A stretch of DNA of 34,445 nt. It comes from RGIG1681 sp045648025 (GTDB taxonomy: Bacteria > Bacillota > Clostridia > Christensenellales > UBA1242). The stretch is from contig JAZRNH010000029.1 in assembly GCA_045648025.1 (NCBI GenBank), forward strand, positions 1 through 34,445, given 5' to 3'. This document shows, piece by piece, positions 29,380-34,445 of the stretch; position 1 is the first letter of the stretch, and the number at the start of each line of letters is the position of its first letter. The translations under genes were made by a program, and so were the position numbers. Under the pieces are notes generated by a model. That model did no database searches, was not told the origin of the DNA, and was given only the letters and a program-made list of their open reading frames with translations.

Positions 29380-30519
29380 ATGAGTAAAAAATCTTATATT
29401 AAAACATTTTGGAACGACAAATATTTTGAAATGCCTGATGGCTTTTTTAAAAGAAAATTCAATGCAATAAAATTTCAATTTATTAAAAATAAAATAAATT
29501 TGGTTCAACCATTTATGTTTATTTGCAATAAAACTTGCATTGCTGATAAATCACTCATCAGCAATGCTTTTAATGGCCACTTCGTATTTTTGAAAGATTC
29601 TGTAATTCAACAAATTTATGAAAGAACCCTTTCTGATGAAGATAGAAATGAACTTATTGAAAACTTTAAAGTTTTAAAAGAGGCTTATATTTCTGTTGTC
29701 GTTTTTCCTGAAAAAAATATTACCGTTTTTGGCCGCCCAAGCAATATTCCAGAAGAAGTTACAAACTTTTTGGTTGACTCAACTTATAACTTCAAATTTA
29801 TTAGTTTAGTTGGAACATATTTTGCACAACCAATTTGGGCAGAAAAATTCAGACCTTGTGACACAAGATTCCATCAACAATTTTCACTCAATCAATATGA
29901 AATTGAAGATTTGAGCAAATATGACATAAATGCTGTTTTTAACAACTATATGCCATCTTCTGCAACAACCTATTCACAAAGATATGATCCATTTATCAGA
30001 TCAAACAACAAAGCTGAAAATCTTGAAACCGTGATTTATTGTTGCCCAAATTGCAAAAAACTTTTCACTGTTTATTCTGAATTCAATCAACTCAAGTGCA
30101 GTGACTGTGGAACAGCTGTTGAATTTTCTAGCAACGGAAACATTATGCTTTCTTCAAATGTAACCGACCTTGATAGTTTTGCTGACTTGCAATATGAAGT
30201 ATTGAAAAAGCAGTTTTTTAGCGATAAAAAACCTATGCTTAAACACTCTGCAGTAAAAGTTATGAAACAGTTTGGAAACAATATTTCATTTGTTGGAATG
30301 GCATCTGTTGACATATATTGCAATAAAATTAAAATCAATTTTCCATCATACACCGAAGATATTAAATTGAAAACTATTAAATTTGTTGAATTCAATCCAA
30401 ACAATATTGTTGTTTTAACAACTAATAATGGTGACAAGATTATGCTTAGTGGAAGTCACAAACAAAACTTTTATATAATTCATGATCTTCTTAAATTTAT
30501 GAATGAAATAAAAAACTAG
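29380..30519 (+). CDS. PlsC-like acyltransferase homologue with altered catalytic motifs and zinc ribbon
   Basis: 379 residues. Residues 40-160 align by pattern with the lysophospholipid acyltransferase fold: PFMFICNKTCIADKSLI at motif I, VVVFPEKNITVFG at motif III, ISLVGTYFAQPIWAEKFR at motif IV. The catalytic His of N-H-x4-D is Lys here (N50-K51-x4-D56), and E-G of the FPEG motif is E-K (E111-K112), so ordinary acyl transfer looks unlikely. A zinc ribbon follows (C222-x2-C225, C240-x2-C243), then a C-terminal all-beta region of about 110 residues that could be PH-like (IKLKTIKFVEFNPNNIVVLTT). It is divergently transcribed from the oxoamine synthase. Confidence 0.65.
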   Translation: MSKKSYIKTFWNDKYFEMPDGFFKRKFNAIKFQFIKNKINLVQPFMFICNKTCIADKSLISNAFNGHFVFLKDSVIQQIYERTLSDEDRNELIENFKVLKEAYISVVVFPEKNITVFGRPSNIPEEVTNFLVDSTYNFKFISLVGTYFAQPIWAEKFRPCDTRFHQQFSLNQYEIEDLSKYDINAVFNNYMPSSATTYSQRYDPFIRSNNKAENLETVIYCCPNCKKLFTVYSEFNQLKCSDCGTAVEFSSNGNIMLSSNVTDLDSFADLQYEVLKKQFFSDKKPMLKHSAVKVMKQFGNNISFVGMASVDIYCNKIKINFPSYTEDIKLKTIKFVEFNPNNIVVLTTNNGDKIMLSGSHKQNFYIIHDLLKFMNEIKN

Positions 30520-30542
30520 CAATTTATTTGCTAGTTTTTTTA
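30511..30542 (+). terminator. Bidirectional terminator overlapping the stop codon
   Basis: Stem AACTAGCAA/TTGCTAGTT (30514-30522 with 30528-30536) with A/T flanks, between convergent genes. The TAG stop of the upstream gene is inside the 5' arm. Confidence 0.88.
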
Positions 30543-31247
30543 TTACACAATTACCTCACTTGACACATCTGCTGAAATGCGATTTTCACCAGACTCTTCA
30601 ATTTTAAACTCTGCAAGGTCTTGATATTTTTCTTCTTCAGCAAGTTGAACTGATGAAAGTGAAATTTCATAAGCAACTCTACTTTCAAAACTGCCATCTG
30701 GCATATGCTTTTGATATTTTCTGCTTTGAATTCTACCTTGAACTTCAAGTTTTTCACCAACTTCTAAATCTTTTACAAATCTAGCATTTCTTCCCCAAGC
30801 AATACATGGCAAATAATCACTCTTGTTGTATGCACGATTAACAGCAAATAAAACATCACAAATTTCTCTGCCAAATGGAGTTGTTCTATAAATTGGTTCT
30901 TTACAAATATATCCAATTAAATAAATTTGATTAATTTCACTCATATCTTTTGGGCTAATTAATTCTTTTACAAAAATTGTAAGCATAAGTTTGCTTTTTC
31001 CGTCTTCAAGTTTGTTATAGCTTCTAAATTGACCAGAAATTCCAATTTCTTCACCAAGCTTAAAATTTCCAATAAGTCTTTCAGAAATAGTAACCGGAAG
31101 AATATCAACTTCTTCAGAAAGTCTTTCAACCTCAACAAACATTTCAAAAAATCCTTCTCCCATAACAGTGTGTGAATATGTTGGGAGTTCTTTAATTTTA
31201 CCTTTTAATAACACATGGTTATTATTTTCATACAACAAGTTATTCAT
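30543..31247 (-). CDS. Single-stranded DNA-binding-like protein with two OB-folds
   Basis: 234 residues. The second half is clearly SSB-like (QIYLIGYICKEPIYRTTPFGREICDVLFAVNR, YLPCIAWGRNARFVKDLEVGEKLEVQGRIQSRKYQ). The first half (NNHVLLKGKIKELPTYSH to KLMLTIFVKEL) has the same strand pattern and looks like another OB-fold. The acidic tail is short and lacks the DDDIPF tip of housekeeping SSB, so partner recruitment is probably different. It starts 18 bp after pdaB with an AAGGAT site, so it is co-transcribed with pdaB. Its role could be a second, specialised SSB. Confidence 0.75.
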   Translation of the reverse strand: MNNLLYENNNHVLLKGKIKELPTYSHTVMGEGFFEMFVEVERLSEEVDILPVTISERLIGNFKLGEEIGISGQFRSYNKLEDGKSKLMLTIFVKELISPKDMSEINQIYLIGYICKEPIYRTTPFGREICDVLFAVNRAYNKSDYLPCIAWGRNARFVKDLEVGEKLEVQGRIQSRKYQKHMPDGSFESRVAYEISLSSVQLAEEEKYQDLAEFKIEESGENRISADVSSEVIV

Positions 31248-31264
31248 TTTTTATATCCTTATAG

Positions 31265-32029
31265 TTAATTTAATTTTTGTAATCCATTGTTATCGATATG
31301 GTAGTTGTCTTCATACACAAGTTCAGAAATTTTCACCAATTTATAATTTTCTGCCGACAAATAATCTAAAATAAGTGGCAAAGCCTCTAAAATGTGATCT
31401 GAATTGTTGTGACAAAGAATAATAGAACCATTTTTAACAGAATTTTTAACTCTGGCAAATATTTCCATTGCTGAAAGACCTTTCCAATCTAAACTGTCAA
31501 CATCCCATTGAATGGTTTTTAAACCAAGGCTACCTGCAACTTGTATAACCTTGTCGTTATAATCACCAAATGGTGCTCGAAAATATTTAACAGGCTTTCC
31601 TGTTATTTTTGTAATCATATCTGATGAAACCGTTAATTCTTCTATCATTTGAGATTCTGAAAGTTCACTCATTTTTGGATGTGTGTTTGAGTGTGTGCCA
31701 ATATCAAAACCAGCTTCGTCAATAAACTTTACTTTATCTTGATTTTGACTAATCCAGAAACCAACCAAGAAAAAAGTGCCACAAACCCCTCTATCTTTTA
31801 ATGTGGTAACAATTTTTTCGGTTTTGTCTGAACCCCAAGCAGCATCAAATGTTATTGCAACTTTCTTCTCGTTTGTTTGAACACTATATATTGGAATCTC
31901 TCTTTTTGCATATCCAAAATAAATGCTTCCCGTATTTGTCACCACAACCAATGAAGCCAACAAAAAAGCAATCAATCCGCAGAAAAATCCGCCAAAAACT
32001 GATTTCATTTTCATACACATAATCTTCAT
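31265..32029 (-). CDS. pdaB: Sporulation polysaccharide deacetylase, PdaB family
   Basis: 254 residues. A signal-anchor helix (about 11-31) is followed by a NodB domain: REIPIYSVQTNEKKVAITFDAAWG (D62), TFFLVGFW, GTHSNTHPKM (H113, H117), FRAPFGDY and the C-terminal ILCHNNSDH. The TFDAAWG form, replacing TFDDG, is characteristic of PdaB-type sporulation proteins, in which the usual second metal Asp is missing. It sits on the same strand 178 bp after sigF. AGGAG precedes the ATG. The AT-rich 178-bp gap was searched by eye for SigE, SigG and SigF boxes without a convincing match. Confidence 0.88.
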   Translation of the reverse strand: MKIMCMKMKSVFGGFFCGLIAFLLASLVVVTNTGSIYFGYAKREIPIYSVQTNEKKVAITFDAAWGSDKTEKIVTTLKDRGVCGTFFLVGFWISQNQDKVKFIDEAGFDIGTHSNTHPKMSELSESQMIEELTVSSDMITKITGKPVKYFRAPFGDYNDKVIQVAGSLGLKTIQWDVDSLDWKGLSAMEIFARVKNSVKNGSIILCHNNSDHILEALPLILDYLSAENYKLVKISELVYEDNYHIDNNGLQKLN

Positions 32030-32207
32030 ACAAATTACTCCTATATTTTAATAGATATGCTATATATCAACAAAAAAATAATGGTGATAATTTTGTAACA
32101 TATCGTATATTATTGTCGATTTTTGTCTAGTCACCTTTTTATTATCAGTAATAATTTATATTCTTAAAAGATTATTAATATAACAAGAAAATAAGAAAAT
32201 TTTTTAC

Positions 32208-32951
32208 TTATTTTGCAGTTAATTTGCTTTTTAACTGCTCAATGATTTTTGTTTCCATTCTTGAAACTTGAACTTGTGAAACATCTAAAAGTTCAGCAAC
32301 TTCACCCTGGGTTTTTCCTCTATAATATCTCAATATTATTATTTTTCTTTCTTTTTCTGGAAGATTCATAATTTCATCTTTAAGCATCAATTTGTCTAAC
32401 ATATCATCACTTTTGTCATCAACAACAAGTCTTTCAATTACATTTTGGCTATTTGGATCATCTTCATCAATTTTTGCTGAAAGTGAAATTGTTTGCTGCG
32501 ACGAATCAAGTGCAATGATTATATCTTCTTTATCAACCAAAAACTTTTCGGCAAGTTCATCAATTGTTGGAGATTCACCAGTTTCATTTTTAACCGACTC
32601 AATATATGATTTAAGTTTAATTGAAAGTGTTTTTATTGACCTTGAAACTTTAACCATTCCATCATCTCTTAAAAATCTTTTTATCTCTCCAGATATCATT
32701 GGAACGGCATAGGTTGAAAATTTTACAGAAAAATTTGGATCAAAGTTTTTTATTGCTTTTAAAAACCCAACACAACCAATTTGATATAAGTCATCATAAT
32801 CAACACCTTTGTTTAAATAACCCCTAACAATTGCTTTTATAAGCGGAAAATTGCCACTTATAAGCAAATTTGTTGCAGATTCGTCACCTTCTTTGGATTT
32901 TTTTATTAATTCTTCTGTTTGGGCTGAATCAATTGGCTTATATTCTTCCAT
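32208..32951 (-). CDS. sigF: RNA polymerase sporulation sigma factor SigF
   Basis: 247 residues. Region 2 (YDDLYQIGCVGFLKAIKNFDPNFSVKFSTYAVPMISGEIKRFLRDDG), region 3 (SPTIDELAEKF), and region 4 (LPEKERKIIILRYYRGKTQGEVAELLDVSQVQVSRMETK) are complete. SigF drives the first forespore-specific genes. It is translated with spoIIAB through a one-base overlap (stop and start share a base in TAATG), which keeps anti-sigma and sigma in step. Its identity as SigF rather than SigG follows from this operon context. Confidence 0.95.
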   Translation of the reverse strand: MEEYKPIDSAQTEELIKKSKEGDESATNLLISGNFPLIKAIVRGYLNKGVDYDDLYQIGCVGFLKAIKNFDPNFSVKFSTYAVPMISGEIKRFLRDDGMVKVSRSIKTLSIKLKSYIESVKNETGESPTIDELAEKFLVDKEDIIIALDSSQQTISLSAKIDEDDPNSQNVIERLVVDDKSDDMLDKLMLKDEIMNLPEKERKIIILRYYRGKTQGEVAELLDVSQVQVSRMETKIIEQLKSKLTAK

Positions 32952-33376
32952 TAACCTTTAATCACCTTCTTCATATGAACAATCAAACCAGACGGTGTGT
33001 TTGGTTTAACCTCTAAACTATTCATAAACGAATCCATCAAAGTAAAGCCCATTCCAGAATGTTCTTCTTCTGTTTTTGTGGTGAAAAATGGTTGGACAGC
33101 CATATCAATATCTGCAATTCCAATTCCATTATCAATAACCACAATATCAACCTCATTGCCCTCAATTTTTACTTCAAGAACAATTTTTCCACCCTTGTTT
33201 TCGTAACCGTGAACAATGGAATTTGTTACCGCTTCACTAACTGCTGTTTTTATATCATTAACCTCAGATATTGTTGGTTTTAAATCTGTGCAAAACATTG
33301 CAACTGTGCTTCTTGCAAATTTTTCATTAACATTTTTTGCTTCAAATTCAAGTTTAAAATAATTATCAACTGCCAT
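32951..33376 (-). CDS. spoIIAB: Anti-sigma F factor SpoIIAB (serine kinase)
   Basis: A 141-residue GHKL ATPase. The N box EAVTNSIVHGY, the G1 box DNGIGI, and the G2 box HSGMGFTLM are present. It holds SigF inactive and phosphorylates SpoIIAA. It is separated from spoIIAA by 10 bp and overlaps sigF by one base; AAAGGAGA lies before the ATG. Confidence 0.96.
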   Translation of the reverse strand: MAVDNYFKLEFEAKNVNEKFARSTVAMFCTDLKPTISEVNDIKTAVSEAVTNSIVHGYENKGGKIVLEVKIEGNEVDIVVIDNGIGIADIDMAVQPFFTTKTEEEHSGMGFTLMDSFMNSLEVKPNTPSGLIVHMKKVIKG

Positions 33377-33386
33377 ATAATCTCCT

Positions 33387-33701
33387 TTAACATACTTTTG
33401 GAATAATTTGATATATTCCTGTCATTTCAAAAATTCTATTCACATAAGAAGTTGGATTTTTTATATAAATGCCAATATCTTGTTTTGAAAACTTGTTATA
33501 TCTTCCAAGAAGCATACCTATACCTGTGCTATCCATAAAAGACACTTTTGAAAAATCTAATATTAATTTTGTTTTTGACTCTAAATTCTTTTTTAACAAA
33601 TCATCCAATGAAATTCGAACATATTCTGCTGAATACTCATCAAGCTCACCTGCAAGTTCGGCATAAATACAATCATTATCGTTTTCATATTTAATATCCA
33701 T
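33387..33701 (-). CDS. spoIIAA: Anti-sigma F factor antagonist SpoIIAA
   Basis: A 104-residue STAS-domain protein. The phosphorylation site is S58 in VSFMDSTGIGMLLGRY, the same position as in Bacillus subtilis. Unphosphorylated SpoIIAA displaces SigF from SpoIIAB in the forespore. The ATG at 33701 is chosen over two TTG codons just upstream, because AGGAGG is 7 nt before it. It is the first gene of the spoIIA operon. Confidence 0.96.
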   Translation of the reverse strand: MDIKYENDNDCIYAELAGELDEYSAEYVRISLDDLLKKNLESKTKLILDFSKVSFMDSTGIGMLLGRYNKFSKQDIGIYIKNPTSYVNRIFEMTGIYQIIPKVC

Positions 33702-33763
33702 CAACAAACCTCCTCACATAAAAAATAATATCATCATTTATTTGTTTATTAACTATAAGATTA

Positions 33764-33780
33764 TTGTCAAATTTGACGAA
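33764..33780 (-). promoter_or_regulatory. Spo0A-box-like palindrome upstream of spoIIAA
   Basis: The perfect palindrome GTCAAATTTGAC (33766-33777) overlaps TGACGAA (33774-33780), a full match to the 0A-box TGNCGAA, with a second near match TTGTCAAA on the same strand. It lies about 65 bp before the spoIIAA start. A TTGACA on the minus strand (33765-33770) is within it, but no good -10 box follows at 16-18 bp, and no clear SigH -35/-10 pair was found. Confidence 0.5.
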
Positions 33781-33821
33781 ATATATCTTCTTTTGATGCT
33801 TTTTAATGATTTCTTTGCAAC

Positions 33822-33852
33822 AAAAAAAGATGGCAAATTGCCATCTTTTTTT
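33822..33852 (-). terminator. Terminator of the HtrA-like gene
   Basis: A perfect stem with core AGATGGCA/TGCCATCT, with seven As and seven Ts as flanks, directly after the gene on the minus strand. Confidence 0.9.
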
Positions 33853-33857
33853 ATAAA

Positions 33858-34445
33858 TTACACAACTTCAACAAACATGGAATCTGTCACTGTAATTTCA
33901 ACAGGTGAAGTTGTTCCGCCACTTTGAAGTAAGTGAAGAACAATTTTTGTTGTCTCGCCTTTCTTTGCAAGTAACATTATATCATTAAAGTCATAATACT
34001 CAGTAAGTTCATATTTTGTTTGACTATCATTAAATGAAATTGCCGCAATAACAGAACCCGCATTAACACCAGCAACCGTGCTTGTGTTTACAACAACATT
34101 ATTCTTTCTAACCCAAGAACCACCAGAAATGTTTGGATCATAATATGTTGAGCCAACACCATTTTTAACTGTCAAACCAAAACTTGCTGTGGTTGAAAGA
34201 ATTGTTTTGACTCTGGTGTTTGTTCCATCACATTCATCAATAATTTTGTCTGCAAGTCTAGCTGCAACATTGATTGGAATTGCAAAACCAACATTGTCAT
34301 AAGCTTCATCTGCAATTTTTCCATTTACAATACCAACAAGCCTTCCATAAATATCATACAAGCCACCGCCTGAGTTTCCAGCATTAATTGCAGCAGAAAC
34401 TCTCATAAGTCGCATATCAACAGCATTTTCAGGGTTTAACAATGA
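33858..34445 (-). CDS. HtrA/DegP-like serine protease, C-terminal part (truncated by the window)
   Basis: The frame is open through the right edge, so the true start and the His and Asp of the triad lie outside. Within 195 visible codons, the chymotrypsin-fold serine motif NAGNSGGGLYD is followed by GRLVGIVNGKI and VGFAIPI, the standard order in HtrA-type proteases. The next 100 residues (SFGLTVKNGVG to ISFNDSQTKYELTEYYDFNDIMLLAKKGETTKIVL) resemble a divergent PDZ domain with the usual D-x-N-x-x-L helix. It ends with a short strand-rich tail. It would act at the cell surface, anchored if the missing N-terminus carries a membrane helix. Confidence 0.85.
   Translation of the reverse strand, partial: SLLNPENAVDMRLMRVSAAINAGNSGGGLYDIYGRLVGIVNGKIADEAYDNVGFAIPINVAARLADKIIDECDGTNTRVKTILSTTASFGLTVKNGVGSTYYDPNISGGSWVRKNNVVVNTSTVAGVNAGSVIAAISFNDSQTKYELTEYYDFNDIMLLAKKGETTKIVLHLLQSGGTTSPVEITVTDSMFVEVV

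Noticed and set aside
32030..32207. SigG/SigE/SigF promoter of pdaB
   Set aside because: GCATATCTA is the only partial -10 match, and no correctly spaced -35 was found.

Overview
The window is an AT-rich bacterial chromosome segment, by eye about one third G+C. The host is most likely a spore-forming, low-GC Firmicute of the class Clostridia, from an uncultured gut-type lineage. The main evidence is a complete spoIIAA-spoIIAB-sigF operon, a PdaB-type deacetylase, the fakA(yloV)-recG junction, lysine synthesis through meso-diaminopimelate dehydrogenase, genomically encoded tRNA CCA ends, and strong AGGAGG ribosome binding sites. No rRNA, CRISPR array, prophage structural module or complete insertion sequence is visible. 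Genes are compact and most are separated by perfect hairpin-plus-T terminators, many of them bidirectional.

Layout. 1-4.2 kb: 3' end of fakA, recG, tRNA-Val/Gly/Cys operon, dCMP deaminase, tRNA-Leu. 4.2-9.5 kb: small membrane protein, iron-sulfur flavoprotein, GNAT-like protein, CYTH protein, dapA-ddh, and two related small membrane proteins. 9.5-15.1 kb: alaS (a short form) with proS, a tyrosine recombinase, and a protein whose N-terminus looks like the tRNA-binding arm of seryl-tRNA synthetase. 15.1-20.1 kb: a membrane protein with a charged tail, about 1 kb of gene-free DNA with hairpins, a DUF1653 protein, a HEGFH metallopeptidase-like protein, trmL, a transglutaminase-like protein and a YgjP-type metallopeptidase. 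20.2-25.1 kb (accessory in character): a PadR regulator fused to a very long acidic linker and four membrane helices, then a two-gene unit in which an XRE repressor carries a C-terminal HEPN-like R-x4-H motif, next to a palindromic intergenic repeat. 25.1-28.1 kb: RNase HI with an extra N-terminal domain, tRNA-Trp, a 48-aa protein, an MFS-like transporter and a Cys-rich small protein. 28.1-30.5 kb: a divergent pair, a serine palmitoyltransferase-like alpha-oxoamine synthase and a PlsC-like acyltransferase with altered catalytic motifs. 30.5-34.4 kb: SSB-like protein, pdaB, the spoIIA operon under a Spo0A-box-like palindrome, and the 3' part of an HtrA-like protease.

Connections: dapA and ddh supply diaminopimelate and lysine. 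alaS, proS, the SerRS-arm-like gene, trmL and five tRNAs give the window a translation theme. The spoIIA operon sets forespore SigF activity. The best candidates for undescribed biology are the membrane-tethered PadR protein, the XRE-HEPN two-gene unit, the free-standing SerRS-arm protein, and a recurring leaderless-gene layout in which a TATAAT box lies exactly 6 nt before the ATG (recG, the recombinase and the PlsC-like gene). All family assignments come from reading motifs; no database search was possible.
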